DNA of 50,792 bases from Rhizomonospora bruguierae (GTDB lineage: Bacteria > Actinomycetota > Actinomycetes > Mycobacteriales > Micromonosporaceae): positions 1 to 50,792 of the forward strand of contig NZ_BBQH01000044.1 in assembly GCF_018397995.1 (NCBI RefSeq), in the 5' to 3' direction. Shown piece by piece: positions 8,243 to 16,109 of this stretch; position 1 is the first letter of the stretch; the number at the start of each line of letters is the position of its first letter. The position numbers were made by a program, and so were the translations under genes. The notes beneath the pieces are model-generated. The model saw only the letters and a program-made list of their open reading frames with translations, made no database searches and had not been told where the DNA came from.

Positions 8243-9382
8243 TCATGCCCAGCGGCCGTCGCGCATCACCCGGGCAACGGTCAGGTCCGGGTTCAGCAGT
8301 ACCAGGTCGGCACGGTGGCCGGGGGCCACGGCGCCGCGGTCGGTGAGGCCGAGGGCGCGCGCCGGCACCAGGGCCGCGGCCCGGCAGGCAGCCACGATGG
8401 ACAGACCCGCGTGGACGGCCCGGCGCAGTCCGGCGTCCATGGTGAGGGTGCTGCCGGCGATCGAGCCGTCCCGGGCCAGGCGGGCCACCCGGTCGGCCAC
8501 GACCACCTCCTGGCCGCCGAGTTCGTAGGCGCCGTCGGGCATCCCGGCGGCGGCCATCGCGTCCGTGATCAGGGCGGCGCGGTCCGGGCCGGCGGCGAAG
8601 GCGGCGAAGGCCAGCGTGCCGTCGTGCAGGTGCACGCCGTCCGGGATCAGTTCGCAGGTGACGCCCGCCGCGCCAAGCAGCGCGAACACCGGCCCCGGGG
8701 TGCGGTGGTGCGGCGCGGGCATGCCGTTGAACAGGTGGGTGCCGACCGTCGCGCCCGCCGCCACGGCGGCCATGGTCTGCTCGTACGACGCGTCCGTGTG
8801 CCCGACCGCGGCGATCACGCCCCGGTCCACGAGCAACCCGATCGCGTCCAGTGCGCCGCGGCGCTCCGGCGCCAGGGTGACCATGCGGACCACCCCGGCG
8901 CCGAGGTCGATCAGTTCGGCGAGTTCCGCCAGGGACGGGTCCCGCAGGTGCGCCGGGTTCTGCGCGCCGCAGCGCGGCTCGGACAGGTACGGGCCCTCGT
9001 AGTGGACGCCGGCGATGACGCCCTCGGCGACCAGCGGCGCGTACCCGGCGGTCGCGGCGCGCATCAGCGGGAACGGCGCGCTGACCAGGCTGGCCAGCAC
9101 GGTCGTCGTGCCGTGGCGGAGGTGGAAGGCGGCGGCGGCGCGGGCGGAGTCGGCGTCGCCGGTGGTGAACGTGTGGCCGCCACCGCCGTGGTTGTGCATG
9201 TCCACGAAGCCGGGCACGATCCACTGTCGCTCACCCCGCTGCGGCTCGCCGTGCGGGTCGCCGCCCATCTGCGGCTCGCCGTGCGCGGCGTCGCCCACCT
9301 CGGCGATGAGGCCGCCGTCGATGTCGACGTACCCGTCCTCGATCACCCCGGAGGGCGTGACCACGCGCCCGGTGAGCCTCAT
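8243..9382 (-). CDS. nagA: N-acetylglucosamine-6-phosphate deacetylase
   Basis: 379 aa, amidohydrolase family, cytoplasmic. It removes the acetyl group from GlcNAc-6-phosphate. It has the metal-site motif VPGFVDMHNHGGGG near residues 58-70, VHYEGPYLS (metal Glu), AVGHTDASYE, GTHLFNGM and ITDAMAAAG (catalytic Asp), then the closing G-VAPGHRADLVLL. The start ATG at 9382 overlaps the upstream kinase stop codon by four bases, so the pair is translationally coupled. An in-frame 30-bp duplication (HGEPQ-containing unit) sits just before the metal-binding motif. Together with the ROK kinase it makes a short GlcNAc catabolic operon divergent from a DeoR regulator. Confidence 0.92.
   Translation of the reverse strand: MRLTGRVVTPSGVIEDGYVDIDGGLIAEVGDAAHGEPQMGGDPHGEPQRGERQWIVPGFVDMHNHGGGGHTFTTGDADSARAAAAFHLRHGTTTVLASLVSAPFPLMRAATAGYAPLVAEGVIAGVHYEGPYLSEPRCGAQNPAHLRDPSLAELAELIDLGAGVVRMVTLAPERRGALDAIGLLVDRGVIAAVGHTDASYEQTMAAVAAGATVGTHLFNGMPAPHHRTPGPVFALLGAAGVTCELIPDGVHLHDGTLAFAAFAAGPDRAALITDAMAAAGMPDGAYELGGQEVVVADRVARLARDGSIAGSTLTMDAGLRRAVHAGLSIVAACRAAALVPARALGLTDRGAVAPGHRADLVLLNPDLTVARVMRDGRWA
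9239..9285 (-). repeat. In-frame 30-bp duplication in nagA
   Basis: The 17-mer CTGCGGCTCGCCGTGCG occurs at 9239-9255 and 9269-9285, a 30-bp period. The protein carries two ten-residue units, HGEPQMGGDP and HGEPQRGERQ, in the loop before the metal-binding strand. Confidence 0.7.
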
Positions 9383-10287
9383 CCGAGCAGGTCCAGGGCG
9401 AGAAGGGCGGCGCCGAGGCAGCCGGCGCGGTCCCCGAGCGCGGCCGGGAGCAGGCGCGGCTCGCGGTGGAATGTGATCCGCTCGCGCAGCGCGGCGCGCA
9501 GCGGGGCGAACAGCGCCTCGCCGGCCTCGGCCAGCCCGCCGCCGATCACCATGTCCGCCACGTCGTACAGCGCCTGGGCGGTGAGCAGGCCGTCGGCGAG
9601 GGCGGCGGTGGCGTCCCGCCAGACCCGGACGGCGGCCTCGTCGCCCTCGGCGGCGCGGGCGGCCACGTCGGCGGCGGTGATCGGGTCGCCGGTCACGGTC
9701 GGGTAGGCGCGGGCGATCGCGGCGGCCGAGGCGACCGTTTCCAGGCAGCCGCGGTTGCCGCAGAAGCAGGGGGTGCCGCCGGGGCGGACGACCACGTGGC
9801 CCAGTTCGCCGGCCGCGCCGTGCGCGCCTCCGCCGGCCCGCCCGTCCACGACGTGCGCGGCCGCGATGCCGGTGCCGACCGCCACGAACAGGACGTGCCG
9901 CACGCCGCGCGCCGCACCGAGCCGAGCCTCCGCCGCGCCGCCGGCGCGTACGTCGTGGCCGAGCGCCGCCGGCAGGTTCAGCCGCTGCGCGGCGAGTTCG
10001 CGCAGGGGTACGTCGCGGAAGCCCAGATTCGCCGACCACACCGCCGTGCCGTTGGCCTCGTCCACCACCCCGGGGACCGCGAGGCCGACCGCCAGCGGGG
10101 TCTCGCCGGCGGCGCGGGCGGTGTCGGCCAGCCCGCCGGCGACGGCGAGGATCGTCTCGATGACCGCCTCGGGGCCGCGCCGCGCGCCGGTGGCGTGCCG
10201 CTCCAGCCGGACGATCTCGCCGGGCGGACGGACCAGGGCCGCCTTGATGCCGGTGCCGCCCACGTCCAGGGCCACGACCACGGTCAC
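9379..10287 (-). CDS. ROK-family sugar kinase
   Basis: 302 aa, cytoplasmic, ATP-dependent sugar kinase; from its coupling to nagA most likely an N-acetylglucosamine kinase, with a glucokinase as the alternative. The N-terminal phosphate-binding motif is ALDVGGTGIKAALV. The ROK signature region AVGTGIAAA leads to HGAAGELGH and the zinc-binding CFCGNRGCLE. The GTG start at 10287 is preferred to longer versions because similarity begins at VTVVVALDVGGTG; GGGAGGG lies ten bases upstream. The gene ends inside the nagA start codon (ATGA overlap). Confidence 0.88.
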   Translation of the reverse strand: MTVVVALDVGGTGIKAALVRPPGEIVRLERHATGARRGPEAVIETILAVAGGLADTARAAGETPLAVGLAVPGVVDEANGTAVWSANLGFRDVPLRELAAQRLNLPAALGHDVRAGGAAEARLGAARGVRHVLFVAVGTGIAAAHVVDGRAGGGAHGAAGELGHVVVRPGGTPCFCGNRGCLETVASAAAIARAYPTVTGDPITAADVAARAAEGDEAAVRVWRDATAALADGLLTAQALYDVADMVIGGGLAEAGEALFAPLRAALRERITFHREPRLLPAALGDRAGCLGAALLALDLLG

Positions 10288-10489
10288 GATGCCAGGGCCC
10301 TCCCGATCGGCTGCGCATATGCGCTTACTTGGCAGGACTTTCGCGCGCAATTGTGCAAGGCGGCGCGCGGACTGGTCAACCGTACCGGCTCGCCGCCCCG
10401 GTTTCGCGCAGCCCCGGCTTTTGCCAGGGGGCTTTTTACGCATTACTGTGCACGCATTCGCTCAGAATTTGTGCGATCGGAGGGTGGCG
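10288..10489. promoter_or_regulatory. Divergent nag/DeoR control region
   Basis: 202 bp between divergent starts. It holds repeated AT-richer motifs: GCGCAATTGTGC (10345-10356, near-palindromic), ACGCATTACTGTGC (10438-10451), and ACGCATT (10452-10458) followed by TTTGTGCG near 10468. Repeats of this sort are typical of DeoR-family operators, so the neighbouring regulator probably binds here. GGAGG at 10479-10483 is the ribosome site of the DeoR gene. Confidence 0.45.
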
Positions 10490-11275
10490 ATGGACCGGTA
10501 CGCGCGCTGGAACTCGCTGCTGGAGCTGCTGACCGAGACCGGGCGGATCAGCGTGGAGGACGCGGCGAACCGGCTGAACGTCTCCCAGGCGACCATCCGC
10601 CGGGACTTCGATCAGCTCGCCCAGCAGCAGATGATCACCCGGACCCGGGGCGGCGCGGTCGCCAACGGCGTCTCGTACGACCTGCCCCTGCGGTACAAGA
10701 CCGCCAAGCACTCGGCGGAGAAGCAGCGCATAGGGGCGGCCGCCGCCGCCCTGGTCGAACCCGGAATGGTGGTCGGGCTCAACGGCGGCACCACGATGAC
10801 CGAGGTGGCCCGCGCCCTGGCGGTACGCCCCGACCTCAACACCGGTGCCGAGGGCGCCCAGCTCACCGTCGTCACGAACGCGCTGAACATCGCGAACGAA
10901 CTGCTGGTCCGGTCCCGGATGAAGATCGTGGTGGCCGGTGGGGTGGTCCGGCCGCAGTCGTTCGAACTGGTCGGGCCGCTGGGCGGCGCCCTGCTGCGCG
11001 AGGTGACCCTGGACATCACGCTGCTCGGCGTCGACGCGCTGGACGTGCACCTCGGCGCCGCCGCGCACCACGAGGGCGAGGCGGCGATGAACGCGCTGAT
11101 GGTCGCCCGGGCCCGCCGCGTCGTGATCATCGCGGACGGGTCCAAGCTGGGCGGTCACGCGTTCGCCCGGATCTGCCCGATCGATCGGGTTGAGACGCTG
11201 GTCACCGACTCCGGCGCCGACCCGGCCACGCTCGCCGCCCTGCGCGCCGCCGGGCTGAGTGTCATCGTCGCCTAG
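10490..11275 (+). CDS. DeoR-family transcriptional regulator
   Basis: 261 aa. The N-terminal helix-turn-helix (about residues 1-55) contains RISVEDAANRLNVSQATIRRDF, whose core VSQATIRRD matches DeoR/GlpR family signatures. The C-terminal sugar-phosphate sensor domain shows GLNGGTTMTEVARAL, VTNALNIANEL, VVAGGVVRP and ADGSKLG. It is divergent from the ROK kinase-nagA operon, so it is probably the local repressor and responds to a phosphosugar such as GlcNAc-6-phosphate or glucosamine-6-phosphate. GGAGG six bases before the ATG decides the start; longer in-frame extensions are shadow sequence. Confidence 0.9.
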   Translation: MDRYARWNSLLELLTETGRISVEDAANRLNVSQATIRRDFDQLAQQQMITRTRGGAVANGVSYDLPLRYKTAKHSAEKQRIGAAAAALVEPGMVVGLNGGTTMTEVARALAVRPDLNTGAEGAQLTVVTNALNIANELLVRSRMKIVVAGGVVRPQSFELVGPLGGALLREVTLDITLLGVDALDVHLGAAAHHEGEAAMNALMVARARRVVIIADGSKLGGHAFARICPIDRVETLVTDSGADPATLAALRAAGLSVIVA

Positions 11276-11320
11276 GGGTGGCGCCCCCACGGCGGGATGC
11301 ATACCGGGTAGGGTGCGCGC

Positions 11321-12295
11321 GTGACCGCCGTCCTGGAGATAAGGGATCTTAGCAAGACCTACCGCACGCTGCGGCGCGGCCGCCGCCAGGCGCTCGCCGG
11401 CTTCGACATGACCGTGGCGGCCGGCGAGGTGCACGGCTTCCTCGGCCCCAACGGCTCGGGCAAGACCACCACGCTGCGCACCCTGCTCGGCCTGATCCGG
11501 CCGGACGGCGGCGAGATGCGCCTGCTCGGCCAGCCGGTGCCGGAGCGGCTGGCCGAGGTGGCCGGCCGGGTCGGCGCGATCGTCGAGAGCCCGCAGTTTT
11601 TCCCGCACTTCTCCGCCCGCGACACCCTCAGCCTGCTCGCGGACGCGGGTGACGTGCCGCGGACCAGGGTCGGTGAGGTGCTGGAGCTGGTCGGTCTGCG
11701 CGACCGCGCCAAGGACCGGATCCGCACCTACTCGCTCGGCATGAAGCAGCGGGTGGCCGTCGCCTCCGCCCTGCTCAAGCGCCCCGAGCTGCTGATCCTC
11801 GACGAGCCGGCGAACGGGCTGGACCCGGGCGGCATCCGGGAGATGCGCGACCTCATGCGCTCGCTGGCGGCCGACGGCATGACCGTGTTGCTGTCCAGCC
11901 ACATCCTCGGCGAGATCCAGCAGATTTGCGACTCCGTCACGATCATCTCGCTCGGCCGGCGGGTCGCCGCCGGCCCGGTCGAGGAGGTGCTCCGCGCGCA
12001 CAGCGCCGCGTCGGTGCGGGTGCGGCTGGAGGCGGCCGACGACCTGCCCCGGGCGGCGGCGGCGCTCACCGAGGCGGGCGGCCAGGTCACCAGCCTCCCG
12101 GACCACCTGCTCGTCGCGGCCGAGCGGCCGGCCTGGATCACCCGCACGCTCGCCGATCGCGGCCTCTACGTCAGCGAGCTGGCGCCGATCACCGTGGACC
12201 TCGAAAGCGTCTTCCTGGAACTGACCGGCACCGCGCCGGTGGCCGGCCAGGCCCGGCAGGTCGACGAATCCGTCGTTGTGGGAGGGCACGCGTGA
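11321..12295 (+). CDS. ABC exporter ATP-binding subunit
   Basis: 324 aa. Walker A GPNGSGKTTT (near 46), Q-loop region VESPQFF, signature YSLGMKQRV (near 139), Walker B LLILDEPANGLDPGG and the switch His in LLSSHILGE are all present. It has the C-terminal extension of drug/bacitracin-type exporters (DrrA/CcmA-like). TAGGGT at 11309-11314 lies six bases before the GTG, so the mRNA is probably leaderless. It overlaps the permease gene by four bases (GTGA). Confidence 0.92.
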   Translation: MTAVLEIRDLSKTYRTLRRGRRQALAGFDMTVAAGEVHGFLGPNGSGKTTTLRTLLGLIRPDGGEMRLLGQPVPERLAEVAGRVGAIVESPQFFPHFSARDTLSLLADAGDVPRTRVGEVLELVGLRDRAKDRIRTYSLGMKQRVAVASALLKRPELLILDEPANGLDPGGIREMRDLMRSLAADGMTVLLSSHILGEIQQICDSVTIISLGRRVAAGPVEEVLRAHSAASVRVRLEAADDLPRAAAALTEAGGQVTSLPDHLLVAAERPAWITRTLADRGLYVSELAPITVDLESVFLELTGTAPVAGQARQVDESVVVGGHA

Positions 12296-13308
12296 GTCTC
12301 TATCTGGCGGAGCTGCGGCGGCTCGGCAAGCGCCGGCTCACCCGGTTCGTCCTGGTGCTGCTGATCCTCGGCCTCGGCGCGATCGTCGTCGCAATGACGG
12401 CGTCCAGCCAGAAGAGCGGGCCGGCGGCGAAGGCCAAGGCGGAGGTCGCCGCCGAGGCTGACTACCAGGAGCAGATGGGGTACCACCGGCAGTTCGTCGC
12501 GCGATGCGAGGCGGCGAAGGAGGCGGGTACCTCGCAGCAGCAGGGCATGCCGACCGACTGCGCGGAGATCACCCCGCCCCAGCGCGAGTGGTTCAGTGTG
12601 GAGCACTACCTGCCGTTCGAGTTGGACTTCCGGGAGCTGTTCCCGATCTTCATCGCGGTGTTCGCCGGCATCCTCGCGTTGGCCGCGTACCTGGTCGCCG
12701 CGTCCTTCGTCGGCGCCGAGTGGAGCAGCGGCGGCATGACGAACCTGCTGCTGTGGCGGCCCAAGCGGCTGACCGTGCTGCTTACCAAGCTGGGCGCGGT
12801 GCTCACCGGCGTGCTCGCGACCGGGCTGCTGCTCGGCGCGCTGTGGACGGTCGCGTTCTGGCTGATCGGCCGGTACGACGGCACCCTCGGCGGCATGACG
12901 CCGGGCGTCTGGCGCTCCTTCGCGCTGGACGGCGCCCGGGGACTCGGGCTGGTCCTCGCCGTCACCACCGTGGGCTTCGGCCTGGCCTCGCTCGGCCGGC
13001 ACACCGCGATGGCGCTCGGTGCCGCGGTCGCGGTCGGCGTCATCAGCGAGGCCGGGCTGCGCATCGCCACGAGCGTCATCGGCGTGCCGTTCCCGGGCCG
13101 CTGGATCCTGTCCTCGTACGCGCTGGCCTGGTTCAACAAGAAGTGGACCCTGATCGACGTCCAGTCCTGCGCGTTCGACCCGGTCAACGGCTGCGTGCCG
13201 AAGGAGTTCACGATCACCTGGCAGCACTCGGCGATCGTCTTCGCGGCCGGCACCGCGCTGGTGCTGCTGGCGACACTATGGACGATGCGGCGGCGGGACG
13301 TCGCGTAG
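12292..13308 (+). CDS. ABC-2 type permease
   Basis: 338 aa, the membrane partner of the ATPase with which it overlaps (GTG within GTGA). One N-terminal helix (about residues 18-37) is followed by an external, charged, Ala/Lys/Glu-rich region to about residue 110 that contains two cysteines. Five further hydrophobic segments come after it. The order and lengths fit ABC-2 permeases with an enlarged first extracellular loop. Substrate unknown. Confidence 0.85.
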   Translation: MSLYLAELRRLGKRRLTRFVLVLLILGLGAIVVAMTASSQKSGPAAKAKAEVAAEADYQEQMGYHRQFVARCEAAKEAGTSQQQGMPTDCAEITPPQREWFSVEHYLPFELDFRELFPIFIAVFAGILALAAYLVAASFVGAEWSSGGMTNLLLWRPKRLTVLLTKLGAVLTGVLATGLLLGALWTVAFWLIGRYDGTLGGMTPGVWRSFALDGARGLGLVLAVTTVGFGLASLGRHTAMALGAAVAVGVISEAGLRIATSVIGVPFPGRWILSSYALAWFNKKWTLIDVQSCAFDPVNGCVPKEFTITWQHSAIVFAAGTALVLLATLWTMRRRDVA

Positions 13309-13358
13309 GGTAGGCTCGCTTCGTACTGACGTGCTAATGACCGCGGAGCGGGTCCGCC

Positions 13359-13715
13359 ATGCCTGAGATCGACCAGTCCGATATCGACCAATCAGATATC
13401 GACGAGTCTCGCGTTGACGAGGTCGAGCCGGCGGCGGGCAGGGCGGAGCCGCCGGCGCCGCCGGCCGGGCCACCGCCGCTCACCGAACGGGAGCGGGAGA
13501 TGCTCGCGTTCGAGGGGCGGTGGTGGCGGCGGGCCGGCGCCAAGGATCAGGCGATCCGGGAGCGCTTCGATCTCTCCGCCACCCGGTACTACCAGCTGCT
13601 CAACGCGTTGCTGGACAAGCCGGCGGCGCTCGTGGAGGACGCGGTGACGGTGCGCCGCCTGCGCCGGCTCCGGTCCCGCTCGCGTGGCGCCCCGGCCCAG
13701 CGGCCGGGGGAGTAG
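13359..13715 (+). CDS. DUF3263 protein
   Basis: 118 aa. The conserved part (about residues 42-105) runs from LTEREREMLAFEGRWW to KPAALVEDAVTVRRLRRLR and matches the actinobacterial DUF3263 family. The RFDLSATRYYQLLNALLD segment looks like a small helix-turn-helix, so it may bind DNA, but this is inference. The acidic N terminus is built from three 15-bp repeats encoding IDQSD. GGAG at 13346-13349 serves the ATG. It is convergent with the double-AAA ATPase, with 17 bp between stops. I recall a DUF3263 gene and a double-AAA ATPase in the same groEL2 neighbourhood of mycobacteria. Confidence 0.85.
   Translation: MPEIDQSDIDQSDIDESRVDEVEPAAGRAEPPAPPAGPPPLTEREREMLAFEGRWWRRAGAKDQAIRERFDLSATRYYQLLNALLDKPAALVEDAVTVRRLRRLRSRSRGAPAQRPGE
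13368..13412 (+). repeat. 15-bp tandem repeat at the DUF3263 N terminus
   Basis: Three imperfect 15-bp units starting ATCGACCAGTCCGAT encode IDQSD, IDQSD and IDESR. It is one of several 15-bp in-frame repeats in the window. Confidence 0.7.
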
Positions 13716-13732
13716 AGACCACCCGGCTCCCG

Positions 13733-16021
13733 CTACGGCGTGTGCTTCTCGGCGTAGGTGGCCAGGTACGCCACCTGGATCGGGTCGAGGGAGGGCCGGA
13801 CCCGGGCGCGGGCCGCCGCCACGTGCCCGGCGGTGACGGTCGCCGCGTCCAGGGATTCGCGCATCGCGGCCAGGGCCGCCTCGCGGACCAGGGCGGCGCA
13901 GTCGGCGGCCGAGAAGTTGCCCAGCTCGGCGGCGAGCGCGGCGAGGTCCACATCCGGCGCGAGCGGCACGCTGCGGGCGGCGGCGCGCAGGATCTCCGTG
14001 CGCGCCTCGGCGTCCGGCGGCGGCACATACACCAGGCGTTCCAGGCGGCCGGGGCGCAGCAGGGCGGGATCCACCAGGTCGGGGCGGTTGGTGGCGGCGA
14101 CCACGACCACGTTGCGCAGCGCCTCGACACCGTCCAGTTCGGTCAGCAGCGAGGCGACCACCCGGTCGGTGGTGCCGCCGTCGCTGGCCTGGCCGCGCAT
14201 CGGGGCGAGCGCGTCCACCTCGTCGAGGAAGACGAGGGTGGGTGCGGCCTCGCGGGCGCGCCGGAACAGTTCCCGGACGGCGCGCTCGCTCTCGCCGACC
14301 CACTTGCTGAGCAGCTCCGCGCCCTTGACCGAGAGCACGTTCGCCCTACCGGTCCCGGCGACGGCCTTGACCAGGTACGTCTTGCCGCAGCCGGGCGGGC
14401 CGTAGAGCAGGACGCCGCGCGGGGGCTGGATGCCGAGCCGGGCGAACGTGTCGGGGTAGGTGAGCGGCCACAGCACCGACTCGGTGAGCACCTGCTTCAC
14501 CTCGGTCATGTCGCCCACGTCGTCGAGGGTGACGGCGGCCAGTTCCAGGGTGGATTCCGCCATCGTGGTGGGGCGGACCACCTCCAGCGCCTCGTCGAAG
14601 TCGGCCATGACCACGGCCGGGGTGTCCTCGGGCTCGGCCATCTGGCGCAGCGCGGCGCGCACGCCCGCCTCCCGGGTGAGCGCGGCGAGGTCGGCGGCGA
14701 CGAAGCCGGGGGCGCGCCCGGCGATGTCCTCCAGGCGCACGTCCTCGGCCAGCGGCATGCCGCGGGTGAGCACGGCCAGCTGCTCCCGGCGCAGGGCGGC
14801 GTCCGGCAGCGGGACGGTGAGCTGGGTGGCCAGCAGCTCCGGGGCGCGCAGGGCGGGGTCCACCGCCTCGGGGCGGCTGGTGGTGCAGGCGACGGCGATG
14901 CCGACCCGCACGAGGTCCCGGACGAGTTGGCGGAAGACGGTGCCGAGCGGCCCGGGTTCCTCGCGCGGGGCGAGCGCCTCGACGTCGGAGACGAGCAGGA
15001 CGGTGGGTCCGCCGGCGCGGGCGCGGTCGGCGGCGGCGCGCAGGCGCGCGGCGGCGGCGTCGTTGGCGAGCGCGGCGATCTCGGGGCCCCACAGCGCCAC
15101 CACCTCGGCGTCCACGACGGCGGCGACGGAGCGGACCAGGATCGACTTGCCGGAGCCGGCCGGACCGCTGATCAGCACGCCGAGAGAGACCGAGGTGCCG
15201 AGCTGGGTGAGCACCTCCCGGTGGTTGTACCCGAGGTCGAGCAGCTCGGTGAGCTGCCGCGCCTCGTTCCGCAGCCCCGGAAGATCGTCGATGCTGGGCA
15301 CCGGCGTCTCGGGTGCCTCGACGGGCGCCGGCGCCGGACCGGGCGTCAACGCCGGACCGGGCGTCAACGCCGGCATCGACCCGCCCGGCGTCGTCCGGGC
15401 CGGCGGGGCGGTGCCGACGGGCTCGCCGGGCGCGCGGGTGGCGTACCCGCCCCGCCACCCGACCACGGTGTCGGTCGTGACCAGCGCCGCCTCCGCCGGC
15501 TCCGCCTCCGTCACGGTCAGCAGGGTGCTGGTCCACGCGTACCCGACGGTGTTGGCCAGGCTGCGGCGCGCCGCCTCGACCAGCGCCCGGATCGCCGAGT
15601 CGGGCAGCACGTCCTGCGGGAGCAGGGAGACGTCGTCCTCGACGGTCACCACCTTGCCGAGCAGGGCCAGCCGGAGCGTCTCCGGCGAGACCAGCGCCAC
15701 CACCTCGGCGGGACCGTCCAGGGTGACCCGCCGCGCGGCGGTCACCGGGGCCGGGGTCACCACCACCTCGCCGCCGTCGCGGACGCCGAGGTTGCCGAGG
15801 ATCAGGTCGTCGGCGTAGAGCAGGGCGCGGCTGCTGCCCTCGCCGGCCCGGGCCGCGATGCCGGCGGTGGTGCGCCGGCCGGTCAGCCGTACCGGGTCGC
15901 CCGGGTTCAGCCCGAGCGCGGCGAGCACCTCGGGGTGCAGGCGGACGATGCCCCGGCGGGCGTCCAGGGCGGCCGGGCGGAGGCTGGCGGTGAGCGTCAG
16001 CGCGGGTCGCGGGTCAACCAC
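13733..16021 (-). CDS. Double-AAA ATPase, CDC48/VAT-like
   Basis: 762 aa. An N-terminal double-psi-beta-barrel-like domain (about 1-90: LHPEVLAALGLNPGDPVRLTG) is followed by two AAA modules. D1 has Walker A SGPAGSGKS, but its Walker B (LLVSDVEALA) lacks the usual DE pair, and the RPGR arginine-finger block is replaced by RAPELLATQ. D2 is intact: GPPGCGKTYLVKAVA, VFLDEVDALAP, ATNRPDLVDPALLRPGRLERLV. It probably unfolds or remodels proteins, in the manner of p97-type ATPases; the mycobacterial relative is the Rv0435c type. The GTG start at 16021 is preceded by TACGCT seven bases upstream (leaderless). A long in-frame extension to 16297 crosses the divergent gene and is rejected. Confidence 0.88.
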   Translation of the reverse strand: MVDPRPALTLTASLRPAALDARRGIVRLHPEVLAALGLNPGDPVRLTGRRTTAGIAARAGEGSSRALLYADDLILGNLGVRDGGEVVVTPAPVTAARRVTLDGPAEVVALVSPETLRLALLGKVVTVEDDVSLLPQDVLPDSAIRALVEAARRSLANTVGYAWTSTLLTVTEAEPAEAALVTTDTVVGWRGGYATRAPGEPVGTAPPARTTPGGSMPALTPGPALTPGPAPAPVEAPETPVPSIDDLPGLRNEARQLTELLDLGYNHREVLTQLGTSVSLGVLISGPAGSGKSILVRSVAAVVDAEVVALWGPEIAALANDAAAARLRAAADRARAGGPTVLLVSDVEALAPREEPGPLGTVFRQLVRDLVRVGIAVACTTSRPEAVDPALRAPELLATQLTVPLPDAALRREQLAVLTRGMPLAEDVRLEDIAGRAPGFVAADLAALTREAGVRAALRQMAEPEDTPAVVMADFDEALEVVRPTTMAESTLELAAVTLDDVGDMTEVKQVLTESVLWPLTYPDTFARLGIQPPRGVLLYGPPGCGKTYLVKAVAGTGRANVLSVKGAELLSKWVGESERAVRELFRRAREAAPTLVFLDEVDALAPMRGQASDGGTTDRVVASLLTELDGVEALRNVVVVAATNRPDLVDPALLRPGRLERLVYVPPPDAEARTEILRAAARSVPLAPDVDLAALAAELGNFSAADCAALVREAALAAMRESLDAATVTAGHVAAARARVRPSLDPIQVAYLATYAEKHTP

Positions 16022-16109
16022 GCGGACGAGCGTATGCCAGAGCGGCGACCCCGGGCGCAAGCGCCGGCCTCTCAGACACCGCTCAGGTGACGCCCCGTAG
16101 CGTGGCGGC

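Noticed and set aside
8243..10318. Single 691-codon frame spanning nagA and the kinase region
   Set aside because: The upstream part is a wrong-frame reading of the ROK kinase; nagA begins at 9382 with an ATGA overlap.
10371..10380. ACTGGTCAAC as a DasR (GlcNAc regulon) site
   Set aside because: Only one half of the TGGTCTAGACCA palindrome is present; the DeoR-type repeats are a better candidate for control.
13520..16090. Long plus-strand open frame opposite the AAA ATPase
   Set aside because: Antisense shadow: no motifs, and the minus strand encodes clear AAA domains.
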